Notes: generated by a model from the sequence alone, not told the origin. Positions 45,139 to 59,555 are shown, counted from the first letter of the stretch. The stretch is 64,000 bases of DNA from Argyresthia goedartella (GCA_949825045.1 OX463827.1:580501-644500), one strand, 5' to 3'. Numbers and translations: made by a program.

Positions 45139-46415
45139 AACCTACGATAATTGAGATAGGTAGTATTTTTTCAGTCTTGATCTAAATGAGCTAGGCGATA
45201 AATTATCACGGATAGAGTCTGGCAGCAGGTTCCACATCTGCGCAGTACGGACTGTGTAAGAATTCATCTGGAAACTGGTATCGGCCATCGGACAGGCTAG
45301 TTACCTTGATGCGACACATGCACGACGAGGTCTTGAGGGCGGCGGTAAATACGCGAAATGGTTAACCAGGTACTCTGGAGCACCACTATTGCGCAGGATT
45401 TTAAAAAGAAATACTAAATATGAACGTTCCTTCGTTGCCGGATTGGGAGCCACTTCAATTGGTTGCGAAAATCCGACACATGGTGGTACTTTCGCAAGCT
45501 AAAAATGAAGCGCAAAGCCAGGTTCTGAAACCTCTCTAACTTGTTAAGCTGTTCTTCTGTAATATAGAGAAAGCACAAATCAGCGTTATCTAAAATGGGC
45601 AGCAATAATGATTATGCTAGCAACACTTTTGTTTTGAACGGCAAGAAGAACTACAAGGGCCTCAGAGAATAAAAAGAAAAGTGTATGCGTCGGCTTAAAT
45701 CGTTGATGTGCGCTACCCAAGACCTTAATTCTTATCCAGGATAAGGACAAGTACCCAAATTAAATTCTTATCGTTTTTGTTTTTGTCGGTGTAGGGAATA
45801 CAAACATTATCATACAGATCAGACGGCACGTTCGAGCCCAGTTTAGAGGTCATGCGAATACTGGCTACGATGAAGGCCTGCGATTTTGGAGGATTGACTA
45901 GCGAGCCAAATGATTTAGCCCAGACTTCAACAGCTGTAAGATCTGCGTTCATATTCAAAACGGCATCCGAAATCTCGGCGATTGAAAAATGCCTATACAA
46001 CTGATGGTCGTCAGCATAAAGGTGAAGAGAGGATGAATGACAAACTTTCGTAAGTTGATTGAAAAAAATCGAAAATAACAAGGGAGAGAGTACCCCACCT
46101 TGCGGTTCACCAGCAGACAAACTTAAACAGTCAGAAAGTTTATCATCCACCCTTATGCATTGGAAATCACAGCCACCGAGAGACCAATCGAGCGAAGGAT
46201 ATCAAAATCGACAGAATTAAATGCGTTGCTAAAATCAAGTTAAGTGGTCAGAGTTAGCTTCCTGCTATCCATCGCAAGACGCATGTCCTCGGTCACGTTG
46301 AATAATGCACTTGTGGTGTTGTCAAATGGTCTGAACCCAGACTGAAAAGGGGTAAGGAGACTATTCGAGTTGATACATTCAAACAGCTGTTCTGCCGCCG
46401 CCGTAAGTAAAAAGG
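45139..46415 (-). pseudogene. NL3 copy 2 reverse transcriptase
   Basis: From right to left: SLLTPFQSGFRPFDNTTSAL (fingers), SNAFNSVDFDIL (motif A relic), GEPQGGVLSPLLFSIF, and the catalytic box YADDHQLYRHF near 46000-46030. The thumb region then reads LNKLERFQNLALRFIFSLRK and WLPIRQRRNVHI, and finally the C-terminus MWNLLPDSIRDNLSPSSF. The PQG block has Glu for Val in GVPQG. Stops and frame changes occur near 45605-45725, 46150 and 46240. Dead copy. Confidence 0.82.
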
Positions 46416-46580
46416 TTGTAACTTCCATTTTTGCAAAAATGAGATATATATTCCATCGGAATCGAAAAATGGAGGCGCATCTGATGAACGAAGTCATATT
46501 TCACAAAAAAATCGCCTGTGAATAAATAAATCAGCCGTAAATCTGGCTCAAGAATATTAATTAATATACTTTAATACTTT

Positions 46581-47080
46581 TATCTACACAAGTATCATAA
46601 ACCCTCTTTACTGCTTACAAAAACCGCATGTTACGATCAGCATAATGTTAAACTACTTTATAAAAACTCATTTCTTATCTGAAAAATTACACATTATGAC
46701 CATAATGTGTAATTTTTCTGCATATTATGACATTCAAATTTCGAACGCCGACGCCCGCCTGTGTGCGCCCCTAGTTTGTCTGTGAAGTTGGTACTGAAAT
46801 TCAAATTCCGAACGCCGACGCCCGCCGGCGGCACGTTGGTACCTACTATGGAACAAGCTAAACAACTGCAGAGCCACAATGCCGGTCAAACATGCGGTTC
46901 CTGAACACATCAAAGAGAGCTTATGATATGTGTGTAGATAAACTAGTGTATGTAACTGTACATACTTAGGCATTAAAACTCTCGAGTGATATTATTATAA
47001 AACTCGCCTTCGGCTCGTTTCATAAACCCACTCTCGAGTATTAATGCCCTCCAATATGTAGCAGTCACATTTACTACTAT
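46581..47080. repeat. inverted-repeat unit, copy 1 (about 500 bases)
   Basis: Two foldbacks in a row. The first, 46581-46940, has 29-base imperfect ends (TATCTACACA... and its complement ...TGTGTAGATA). The second, about 46944-47080, has inverted ends around TAGTGTATGTAACTGTACATA and an inner pair built on GGCATTAA and CTCGAG. A perfect 18-base palindrome with a 2-base centre lies at 46681-46718. No protein is encoded. The unit looks like a non-autonomous DNA element or a compound of two. Confidence 0.85.
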
Positions 47081-47591
47081 AATAGCTAGTTTCTGGATAC
47101 AAAGGAAAAGGTTTAATTTCCTAGGTAGACGCTATTTCCGATCTCAGAAGTAATATTTTGATCTGATTATTTTAACTAAATTGTTGTACTAAAAATAAGT
47201 GTTTGTGATAGTTATTTAATATTTTCTTAAGTGTATCGTGTAATGTTATAAGATCACACTTTAAAGCAGGAGTAACCTTATTTATATCGCAGTACTTCAC
47301 TACAGCTAAGTATTAAACATTGTTAGCAATAATGCAAACCAAATAACAGAGCCTTTTTTACATATTATAATAATATAATTTATAAAATATGAATATATTA
47401 AATAGGTTTTACTGAAAGTACCTGACTATGTTGATTCGTACTGTATATATTTTTTGAGAGTACACAATCATGCCTTAAAATTGTTCAATATGCCTAGAAG
47501 AGATGTGTATGTGATTTAATTGATGGTACTTACTCCAGAAATCAAGACTGAAAAGTTATTTGTTAGCGTAGAAGAGGTTTTTATGTTTTTT
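47081..47591. other. spacer between repeat copies 1 and 2
   Basis: AT-rich, no gene or repeat recognised. Confidence 0.5.
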
Positions 47592-48073
47592 TATCTACAC
47601 ACGTATCATAAACCCTCTTTACTGCGTAAAAAAACCGCACGTTACGATTAGCATAATTTTAAACTATTTGGTAAAAACTTATTTCTTATCGGAAAAATTA
47701 CACATTATGACCATATTTGAACGCCGACGCCCGTCTGCGTGCCGCCCCTAGTTTGTCTGTGAAGTTGGTACTGACATTCAAATTTCGAACGCCGACGCCC
47801 GCCCGCGTGCCGCCTCTAGTTTGTCTGTGAAGTTGGTACTACAGAACAAGCTAAACAACTGCAGAGCCTCAATGCCGGTCAAACATGCGGTTCCTGAACA
47901 CATCAAAGAGAGCTTATGATCTGTGTGTAGATAAACTAGTGTATGTAACTGTATATAATTAGGCAATAAAACTCTCGAGTGATATTATTATGAAACTCGG
48001 CTTCGGCTCGTTTGATAAACCCACTCTCGAGTATTAATGCCCTCCATTATGTAGCAGTCACATAAACTACTAT
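47592..48073. repeat. inverted-repeat unit, copy 2
   Basis: Same plan as copy 1, lacking the inner 18-base palindrome. It joins copy 3 directly, without spacer, so the two form a tandem pair. Confidence 0.85.
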
Positions 48074-48560
48074 TATCTACACACGTATCATAAACCCTCT
48101 TTACTGCGTACAAAAACCGCACGTTACGATCAGCATAATGTTGAACTACTTGGTAAAAACTCATTTCTTATCTGAAAAATTACACATTATGACCATAATG
48201 TGTAATTTTTCTACACATTATGACATTCAAATTTTGAACGCCGACGCCCGCCTGCATGCCGCCCCTAGTTTGTCTGTAAAGTTGGTACTGACATTCAAAT
48301 TTCGAACGCCCGAAGTTGGTGCTACAGAACAAGTTAGAAACAACTGCAGAGCCAAAATGCCGGTCAAACATGCGGTTCCTGAACACATCAAAGAGAGCTT
48401 ATGACATATGTGTAGATAAACTAGTGTATGTAACTGTACATAATTAGGCATTAAAACTCTCGAGTGACATTATTATGAAACTCGCCTTCAGCTCGTTTCA
48501 TAAACCCACTCTCGAGTATTAATGCCCTTCATTATGTAGCAGTCACATAAACTACTATTA
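48074..48560. repeat. inverted-repeat unit, copy 3
   Basis: Same plan. The inner palindrome is present at about 48174-48211. One GC-rich segment is shorter than in copy 1. It ends next to NL2 copy 5. Confidence 0.85.
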
Positions 48561-48569
48561 TAGACAATT

Positions 48570-49735
48570 CTTACTCAAGAAAGTTAAGTAATTTAAACGT
48601 TTTGACAATGTCCTGGGGATATACATGATGAAATTTTAAATATACATTACTGACGCTAGTGTTATTTTTTAATAAAGTCTCTGCTTCATATGGAGATGAA
48701 TTTAGACGGTCTGTTGTGAGTAAGGGTACATTGGGTGAAGAATGTTTCAAAAGCTCTAGCAACATCAGCGCTGGATTTACAACATCATCACCTATCTTTA
48801 GGCAGAAATCATTGTCCCTTAGTATGAGTTTGCCAGTTTCGCGGTTTATTATTTGCCAAACTGTTTTCATTCTATTATTTGAATTTTGAATTTTTCTATC
48901 AATGTGTAAAGTTTTTGCAGTTCTACAAACTAATTTGAAAGTTTTGGAATATATTTTAACATAGTCATGAAATTTTCGATCAAAGTAATAGGTTTTTTGT
49001 TCATAAAGGTCATATAAGATAACTCTACTTTTACGAATTACAAACGTCGCCCAGTCATTAAATTTAGATTTACCGTTGTAGTCACTGACTTTCTTTAATT
49101 TAAAAACTTTATTGAATTCTGTCTGAATAATGTTGAAGAAGTCTGAGTAGATTTTGTTTCTGTTCATCAAAATCCGGTACTGGCAAATTTATATCTAACT
49201 TTTTCATATACGTCTCTAGTCTATGGGATGTAATAGGCCTATAAAATGATGGATCAGTTCTTTTTTTACTGGCAATTGGGAATGAAACAGTTTGACCACT
49301 GTGATCGGAGGGTTAGCAGTTAATTACATTTTAGTTGTGAATGCACAGTCACAAAAAACGTTATCTAAGCAAGTTTGGCTGGTAAGTATAATTCTTGTCG
49401 GCTCTAGAAATATATGACACATATTAAATGATTTGAACAGAGTTATTAATCGTTGTTTCAATGTTGTATCTACAAGCAAATCTACATTAAAATCGCCACA
49501 AATAATTAACTTTTTTCTGCTATTACAAAGTTTAATAAGGGCATCCTCCATAATTTTCTCGAACATTTCAAAATTGCCATGTCCGTTTTCATCTCTCGGA
49601 GGTCTGTAGACACAAACAATAATATGGCTATTCAACTCAACACAGGATACCTCTATTTGTCTTTCTACAGTAAGTAATGACAATATTATAACATCGTAAC
49701 TATAAGTGCCAATAAGATATCTCAAATTAACAATC
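48570..49735 (-). pseudogene. NL2 copy 5: endonuclease and linker only
   Basis: From right to left, the endonuclease has VCVYRPPRDENG and LIICGDFNVDLLVD, then TCLDNVFCDC at about 49335-49360. A frame change follows, and a trace of SDHSGQTVSFPIASKK. The linker (49170-48571) stays open with KFNDWATFVIRKSRVILYDL, KTFKLVCRTAKTLHID and MKTVWQIINRETGKL, ending near PQDIVKTFKLLNF. The RT and 3' end are absent. Since target-primed insertion leaves the 3' end, the loss must be secondary; the break lies against repeat copy 3. Confidence 0.84.
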
Positions 49736-50429
49736 TAAAAAAATAAACAAATGAGATCAATGGAAGAAAGAGTAATGGACATAACGGAGATGGAAGAATG
49801 GAGAAACCAGAATGGAGCAGTAACCCCAAATCTTTCAGGCGTTCATACAAACTATGAACTTTTAGTGAATAAAAACTTATTTATTGGCACTATTTAATAT
49901 TTTTCATATTTTATGCTATAATGGAAGATAATAATATAATATTAAAGTAAATAAGTAAAATATTTATAAATATATTGTCGGCCGGCTTATAGGACAACCT
50001 TATTTTAAGTACTGATTTCTTTTTTGTCGGGGGTATTCCTAAAAATGTATAGAAATATTTAGCTCCGTAATTTTAATTATTTACAATCAATTTATGTACT
50101 ATCGTTATAAAAATACTGACTTGGACCCTCCATATAATCACACTTCATTGATCACCCACTCATCCTCATCATTTCACTAATCATCACAGGTATATCCGAC
50201 TGTCGGAAGTCAAGTTACATTTTTAATTTATCATAGACAAAAAGGTACGTTCCGAATTCACCATAACTAGTTCATCGATAACAGAATCGAACTACGTTCT
50301 ATACGTAGCACAATTCTTCTTCTTCTATTCTCGCAGTAATACTTTTATCGGAAAGGGATGTTGAAACTGTAACATAATTGATAAAATCTTGTGAATTTAA
50401 TTGATAAATCGTTGAAAGATGGAAGGTGC
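49736..50429. other. non-coding, no gene identified
   Basis: A short plus-strand stretch at about 49750-49890 reads SMEERVMDITEMEEWRNQNG in one frame but is not recognisable. Nothing else noted. Confidence 0.4.
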
Positions 50430-51118
50430 AGTATACACGCCGAAGGGTATCTTCATAAATTCATAAACATAACAAAACGACGCCAAGACCGCGTCTGCCT
50501 AATACCAAACACAATTTAACTTTTATCAAAAGATTCTTTCCCTATCTCAGTCCATTTCTCTATAATAAAATCAGTGCAACTATCCCAATGCTTTTGCGTT
50601 CCCTTGTAGAATGCACCCGTAAAATTACTGCCTATCTTGTCAACCTATCCCATGAAGATACTGAAGAGTTGGTCCATGGATGATTCTGTAATGATAAATC
50701 TCTTTTAATACACACACGCACAGACCCACACACAAACACACACACCCTAACACACACCCTCACACTCTCTCACACAAACACACATACACCCTCAAACGTA
50801 CCCCCACACACGCTTACACCCATACACACGGTAAGGGTTAAATAAGTTATTATAGGTTTGCGGAATTTGAATGATATCTTTTGAATAGTGATCCTTGATC
50901 CTTGATCGAGTATCATTGAATCCACGTCAAGATAAGATTAGACGGCGTTCCGGGCCTGACATTCTTTAACACAGATTACCTACTAATCTAGCTAGTCAGC
51001 TCATCTCCCTACCTAAATGTAGACGCATTCCTAATTCTGTACTATTATACATTTGTTCCTACGTTAATTCATGTACATTTATTTTCAGAGAAATAAATGA
51101 TAAGATTTGATTTGATTG
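50430..51118 (+). pseudogene. NL9: last codons, 3' UTR and tail of a non-LTR element
   Basis: A short frame reads RFFPYLSPFLYNKISATIP and LVNLSHEDTEELVHG before a stop at about 50683, the extreme C-terminus of a non-LTR ORF2. The 3' UTR contains an unusually long CACACA-rich stretch (about 50705-50835). The end reads GAGAAATAAATGATAAGATT with repeated GATTT units at about 51085-51118, a common tail type in moth elements. Confidence 0.68.
50705..50835 (+). repeat. CA-rich low-complexity region
   Basis: Imperfect repeats of ACAC with CCC and CTC interruptions. It belongs to the NL9 3' UTR. Confidence 0.9.
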
Positions 51119-51119
51119 G

Positions 51120-51816
51120 GACAGTCGGTTACTTTATGCCCAAATTCATTGCATTTGAAGCACTTTATACCTTAGGAGCATGTAGACGATTGATGATCCA
51201 ATTCACCACAGCTTAAGCATCTTTTCTTTGGCATTTCAGGATTAGGTGGATTTCGGTTTCCTTAGTTCGACATCGAAAGAGTCGGTTTTGTTTACACTTT
51301 CTTCTTAAACTCACTATACATCCATTTTTTTCTGAAGTCTGTGATGTCAATAATCGGAGACGAACAAAATAAAGCATTATTCTCTGATTCCATCGGTAAC
51401 GTACTCTATCAGTGCTTTGTTTTCAACTTTTCCTCTCTTTCATCGCCAAAAAGTACTGTTGGTATGTTTCTTCATTCTTAATTTGTCATAACGTTAATTC
51501 CTTCTGAACCATTCAGCTTTCATAAAATTATTTTTGAGAGCCTTCTTTAAATTAGTCCTTAACCCTTCAAATGGATCTCGAAGATATCTTGGCTGTACCT
51601 CCCAGTAATCTTGTTAAGTAAAATATTTTTTCGACACTAATCCACCTCATTGATTCTGCAACATCTTTAAAACTCTTCCAAAAAATCAGTTATTACAAGG
51701 AACGTGTCATCTCCGGTAAAAATATACATCGATTTCTCCAAATCTTGAAACGATATATGAACATCAACATCGTCATTCTCGTCTTCTTCACTTGGGTCCT
51801 TCTTCTTAGGTGGCAT
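51120..51816 (-). pseudogene. gag: gag relic of a second LTR retrotransposon
   Basis: An ATG at 51816 opens about 50 codons: an acidic stretch (SEEDENDDVDVH), then FTGDDTFLVITDFLEEF and a stop. Broken pieces of a capsid-like region follow. At 51235-51125 there are two complete zinc knuckles, CLSCGELDHQSSTC and CFKCNEFGHKVTDC, both C-x2-C-x4-H-x4-C. The arrangement is that of a Ty3/Gypsy Gag. It differs from the gag at 17756-19147 in both N-terminus and knuckles, so it is a second family. No pol or LTR was found next to it; NL9 ends abruptly against its 3' side. Confidence 0.72.
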
Positions 51817-52271
51817 CTTAGTTTTCGTTTTCAAAGAAAGGCGTCATTTCGGAAAGCAAAAGGTTCCTCCTTGAAGTTTTTGCTAGCATTCAAAATAATA
51901 TTCGTAATTTTTCTAAAATCGCACTGTCGATAACGTTGTATAACGATAATTAACGATTTAACAATAATATTTGATGAGAACTGTCGCCTTGATTCACTAT
52001 ATTCCAATATTTATCGCGTTCCCGAACGAGCAAAATCAAAAATCAAAATCAAAAATCATTTATTTCCATAGGATGTTGTTACATCACTTAGATCCGTCAT
52101 TACATTTTTTTGGGTGAGTTCACTAACACAATGGCGGAATCTGTGGAGAAGAGCTCACCGAAGAAACTCCACAGTCGTCGCATCTTTTGCGTTTCCTTTT
52201 TTAAATAAAATATTGTCAAATTACAAAATGAATGCTAATTATATATCGAAACAGCCTGTTACTCAAACAAT

Positions 52272-53657
52272 CTATTCCCATGGACATCTGTCCTCTAAAT
52301 AATCAGATATCCTATAGTAACCTTTTTTGTACAATTTCTGTTTTATTATTATTTTAAACTTGTCTAAAGGTAAGTTTTTAATATCAGTAGGGACCTTATT
52401 GTAATAGCGTATACAATTGCCTTTAAAAGAATTACAAATTTTATGTAGTCGGCTTACAGAAGCAACCAACTTGTCTTTATTTCTAGTATTAAAATTGTGT
52501 ATATCACTGTACTTCTAAAAATTAGTTATATTTATTTTTACATACACAAGATTGTCATAGATATATTGAGATACAAATGTCAGAATATTGATTTCTTTAA
52601 ACTTTTCCCTCAGTGACACTCTAGGCCCTAATCTATAAATTGCACGAACAGCCCGTTTCTGCAGAATAAATATACTATTAGCGTTCGCAGCGTGACCCCA
52701 CAATAAAATACCATAGGTCATTAGACTATGAAAGTAACTAAAGTAGACTAGTCTAGCGGTGTCTACGTCGGTAAGAGCTCTAATTTTTTTAACTGCGAAC
52801 GCTGCCGAACTCAGTCTGTTCGACAATTTATTTATATGAGGATCCCATTGTAGTTTGGCGTCTAAAGTAATGCCCAAAAAGACAGTCGACTGCACAAGGT
52901 CCAATCTCTGTCCTTTTATAAATATGTCTGTAGTTACCGGGTTCACATTGGGTAAAACGAATTTAATACATTTAGTTTTCTTTTCATTAAGTAATAAATT
53001 GTTAACAGTAAACCAGTTCACTATACTAGAGATAGCATTGTTTACCTCGTCATAATTTGATTGCTGTCTTTTAACTTTAAATATCAAAGAAGTATCATCG
53101 GCAAACAATACTAACCCATGTTTTGCTTTAACAAGATAAGGTAAATCATTAATATATACTAAAAACAAGAAAGGAGCAAGAATTGAACCTTGCGGTACGC
53201 CCATACTTGTTGAAGACCCAGGTGATCTTTTCCCATTAACATCGACCATCTGAAACCTATCTGTTAGATATGACTCCAGAAAGCCAAGTGCCTGATCTTT
53301 TACGCCATAATGGCGTAACTTCCTGACAAGAGTGTCATGATGGACGCAATCAAAAGCCTTGGATAGATCGCAGAAGACACCTATTGCATCCATTGCGTCT
53401 TCCCAGGCATCAAAAATATTGTCGATTAGTTCAACACCAGCATCGGCTGTTGAACGACCCTTTGTGAAACCAAACTGAGCAATATGAATTAAATTATTGA
53501 GATAAAAATGACTTTGCAATTGATTAAGTATGAGTTTTTCAAATATTTTGCTAAGCGTTGGTAGTATCGATATGGGTCTAAAATTGGTGGGGTCTGATGT
53601 ACTACCAGCTTTGAATAAAGGTATAACTTTACTTAGTTTCATCAAGTCAGGAAACAC
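52272..53657 (-). pseudogene. NL10 reverse transcriptase
   Basis: A 380-codon open frame (53657-52515) covers the whole polymerase core. It reads LSKVIPLFKAGSTSDPTNFR, RPISILPTLSKIFEKLILNQ, GFTKGRSTADAGVELI, FCDLSKAFDCVHHDTLV (motif A), MGVPQGSILAPFLFLVYIND and the catalytic box FADD near 53095-53110. The thumb region with LVYFSYFHSLMTYGILLWG follows. A stop at 52515 is followed by a frameshift, and the last 65 codons continue from 52469 to 52272 (SFKGNCIRYYNKVPTDIKNL). It is the best preserved full RT in the window. Confidence 0.92.
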
Positions 53658-53717
53658 ACCATTATCTATACATTGATTAAATATACAACAAAGGTGAGGT
53701 GCAATACAATCTACAAT

Positions 53718-53975
53718 TTAACTAATAATTTTTACTGATAGACCATGGGCGTCAGCTGTCTTTTTCATTTCCAGGGATTTAAACGCTTTTACAATGTCTT
53801 CATTATTTACGTGCCCAAATTTAAAATCTGTTTTACAATCCTCAAAGTTTTGTTTAAGTATAGATTCAGCAGCAGCGGGAGTTGAATTTAAAGACTTGGT
53901 TGTTGAAACTGGAATGTCCGTAAAGAAATTTTCGAAAGCTTTTGCTACTTCTAGGTCTGTACTTAACAATTGATT
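53718..53975 (-). pseudogene. NL10 linker, 3' half
   Basis: Reads STDLEVAKAFENFFTDIPVS and NEDIVKAFKSLEMKKTADAH, the pre-RT region also seen in NL2. It is cut on the right by the hAT element at the duplicated ATCTATCT. Confidence 0.8.
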
Positions 53976-54226
53976 ATCTATCTCAGCGGTTCCCGAATTC
54001 TTTTGGCTACGGAACCCTATTTGGCTCACCATTTTTGTGCGGAACCCTAGGTCAAGTAAGAAGTAAACTTACTGTAACATTGTTTTTTTACGTGAGATCA
54101 CACCATACTGAGGCTTTTCGGCTTGGTGTTCGCATCTTGTAAGTATAGTTTAACTTTAAAAGAAAGACTTTTTAAGATAAAAATATTTATTTAGTTATAA
54201 CAAAAAGATATTTAATTTAGATAAAC

Positions 54227-56702
<2,476 letters not shown>

Positions 56703-56899
56703 AGTTAACTGTAAGTAAGAAACAGAAATATTTTAGGAAAAATCTACTTCTTATCGTTTTATAATAAGTAAAAATATTAAAACATACCTGTTTATCATAA
56801 CAATGCGCATAAAACTGAAAACAATCACTGCAATTACTATCTTTAATGTTGCTTTTTATCGTTACTGTCGAGTTTTGAGCATGTGTCATCAAAAACGTA

Positions 56900-57290
56900 A
56901 TCACGTGCAGTCTCACTTATCGTGCTGACTCGACTGATTTGGTGACTGGCGGGCGGCGCGGGCGGACGCTGTGACCCCCGCTCCAGCCGCCGCAGCTCCC
57001 CGTCCGGCCGCCAGACCTTGCTACTCGTCGCGAACTCGTATTTACACTCGCGAGCGGTACCAACCTACATAGATAGGTACCTAAACGTAATTTCGGAATA
57101 TAATTTTTTAAATTAAGATAATAATTACGTCCATTTAAAAAAAATCCCATATCTATATCTAAATATATCAAAGGTACGAGTAAAATTAAAAATAGCTAGC
57201 TAGACTAGAAAAAAAAACATCGAAATCTTGAATTTTTGCGGAACCCTGAGAGCCTTCTACGGAACCCCAGGGTTCCGCGGAACACCATTC
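56900..57290. other. hAT 5' region, partly GC-rich
   Basis: About 390 bases between the transposase start and the right terminal repeat. A GC-rich patch lies at about 56940-57020 and AT-rich sequence at 57080-57230. It probably contains the element's promoter, but no specific signal could be assigned. Confidence 0.5.
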
Positions 57291-57309
57291 GGGAACCGCT
57301 GATCTATCT

Positions 57310-57676
57310 TAAGCTTGAAGTTATTATGTGTAGCTTTGGCCTTTCCAGTCTCTCTGTTTATAATTTGCCAAGTCGTTTTCATTACATTGCTACTAGATTC
57401 AATTTTGTTTTTAATGAAATTAGATTTAGCTACGGCACAAACGCGTTTAAACATTTTTGAATAACTACGAACATAATCTAGAAAGGCCGTATTTTTGTTA
57501 TATGATTTCTCTTCATAGAGTTCATATAATCTTCGTCTGCTCCTATGAATTCCAACTGTCGCCCAATCACTAAACAAAGCTTTGTTATTAACTTTTATAG
57601 TTTTTGATTTAAATACCGTAATATTCATTTTTGACAAGGTTAAATACTGAGTTGTACAACAAATTTGGATCGTCAC
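57310..57676 (-). pseudogene. NL10 linker, 5' half
   Basis: Open frame with ALFSDWATVGIHRSRRRLYE, MFKRVCAVAKSNFIKNKIES and MKTTWQIINRETGKAKA, closely parallel to the NL2 linker at 48571-49170. A frameshift near 57676 separates it from the endonuclease. Confidence 0.82.
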
Positions 57677-57729
57677 TGTATGGTATTTCCCATAGTTTAT
57701 CTAAAATATTATTCCTGTAGTGTTCAAGC

Positions 57730-58415
57730 CGAGTGTCACTAACGGGCACACATGTAATATCCTCTTTTTGGTCCTTTTTTATTTTAATATTGAATATACC
57801 TATCTGACCAGAGTGATCAGAGGTTAATTTATTGATGACCGATTTGAAAATGGGCGTAATGTTAGTAAATATATTGTCAATGCAGGTAGCAGATGTTGCA
57901 GTAATTCAAGTAGGCTCCAAAAAGAGATAGTTCATGTTGTGACATAAAAATAAAGATTTTAATCTAGTACAAATATTATTATCCTCTAACAGATTAACAT
58001 TAAAATCACCACAAATTATAAAAAAAATGTTTTTATCGCTGATTTTAATCAACACTTCATCCATTTTCTTTTCGAATAAATCAAAGGATGAATCTGGTGG
58101 TCTGTATACGCTCATTACAATAAGTTGTTCAAGTTCAATACAGGCTATTTCCATGGTACGCTCAACAGACAGGCTCACTATGTCAACTCGTTCCTTATAT
58201 TTAAAACTATTATTTACAAGTATTAAGGAGCCACCGCGATCAGCTGTTTTTCTGTTGAACGAACTAGCAACGTGGTGGTTATTAAAGTTGAACATGAACT
58301 GATAACTCTTTAAAAAATGCTCTGTTATACATAAAATATCAATATTATTACAGTTCATGAATAACTCAATTTCCAGTTCTTTACTTAACATGCCCTGTAT
58401 ATTTTGATGAACCAC
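57730..58415 (-). pseudogene. NL10 endonuclease domain
   Basis: Reads VHQNIQGMLSKELEIELFM, ILCITEHFLKS, a DRGGSLILV block, MSVYRPPDSSFD and FFIICGDFNVNLLED. After one in-frame TGA at 57906-57908 it continues with TCIDNIFTNI and SDHSGQIGIFNI. All EEP-type blocks are present, including the catalytic His region SDH. One nonsense codon breaks it. The domain would cut target DNA for priming. Confidence 0.88.
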
Positions 58416-58537
58416 GTTTAAAATATTCTTACTTTTACATTTTTCATTACTAATAACTTGATTTAATGGGCAAGATGAAGGTATATTTATACAAATATTA
58501 ATATTACTGCCAGAGTTACTCTCTGTTGTCCTATGGG

Positions 58538-59168
58538 TTAATTTAAAGAGCTTGGAACAGATTCCAAGGAGTACATGTCATTATTATTACACTGCTCAAT
58601 AGAAGCAGGCGTTTCATTAGTCAAAAACTTGACTGAGTTCAAAATAAAATAAGATAGTGACTGTGCTATCTGTTTTCTATAAAACCTAGATAGGTAATAC
58701 CTATCCTTAGTCAAATAAAAATATTTTCCAATACAAATATTGGTGTCTATGAAATGAAATTTTTCAGTATGACGACATGTCAATGTGTGTATAAATGTAT
58801 TATAATCATGTCTTATATGATTTTCATGTTGTGACAAAGATTGGCTGAAGGGAAACGCAAACAAGATTATTCTATCTATATTTTGTAAAGAATTGAATTT
58901 GGAAAAGTATTTAGTAATTAGTTTTTTAGATACATTTTCCCTTCTACCAATTAAAATAATTAGGGTGGTTGGTTCTAAAAACTGCGATGACAACACTTTG
59001 TTTAATATTTGTGAATATGTGGCGCCAGGCATACAGTTATTTAATATTGCCTGGCCCACGCGCTGACTAAGTTGTAGACCCATATTTTTTCCAAGTTCAT
59101 CGCTGTACATTATATACCTATCCTTTGTCCGAGAGAAGGAGGCGTTATTGATAACACTATTAGTACTC
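58538..59168 (-). pseudogene. NL10 ORF1, esterase (SGNH)-like domain
   Basis: The open frame starts after a TAG near 59166; the first ATG is at 59110. The order YIMYSDELGKNMG, NNCMPGATYSQIL, TTLIILIGRRENV and a later HFIDTN...FYRKQIAQSLSYFI follows blocks I, II, III and V of SGNH hydrolases. ORF1 of CR1-type elements is known to carry such a domain. The classical GDS serine motif and GxND are not preserved in the standard form here (YSDE, GRREN), and no terminal D-x-x-H is clear. Catalysis is therefore uncertain; the domain may bind RNA or lipid instead. The frame ends at 58538, about 120 bases upstream of the endonuclease. Confidence 0.6.
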
Positions 59169-59555
59169 TAGAGCTCTGGTAGAGCTCCACCAAAAGTTGT
59201 GGGACCTGCTTGATTGAAATAATCGTGATTTCTTCATAAAACTTTAATTTTTAACACATAAAAACGAGTCTTCAGCTCATCGTTCTAACCTCTCGCTCGT
59301 CAACTTAATCTGTCCTCTGACTGTCACTTTTAACGAAGTGTTACTAGTACAAAGGTAAGTAACGATATTTTAACAAAAAAAAAACTCAAATTACGTTGTA
59401 TTATCCCCCTAGATATATATTTTCTTTCTTCACCAAACTTGATTCTGTACGTAGTTTGTAGTAGTGCAGTAGTGGCAATGAAACGCAAGCGTCAAACTTC
59501 TTTTTTTTTTGGTACGAGTCCACAGATGTGGTAACTTTTTATTTCTTGGTGGTGG
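59169..59555. other. non-coding, no gene seen
   Basis: May include NL10 5' UTR at its left end. Otherwise nothing recognised. Confidence 0.45.

Larger units (their letters stand above)
44196..46415 (-). mobile_element. NL3 copy 2, split by NL8
   Basis: The 3' UTR (44196-44450) shares GTACAAAGGCG and a phrase around CTCTTCCAGC with NL3 copy 1. An NL8 fragment follows in opposite orientation, then NL3 coding sequence to about 46415. The 5' end is truncated inside the RT fingers region. Confidence 0.78.

Noticed and set aside
46694..46973. Open frames within the inverted-repeat units (also 47778-47966 and 48180-48451)
   Set aside because: They follow the repeat sequence in several frames and contain no recognisable protein; their similarity is due to the DNA repeat.
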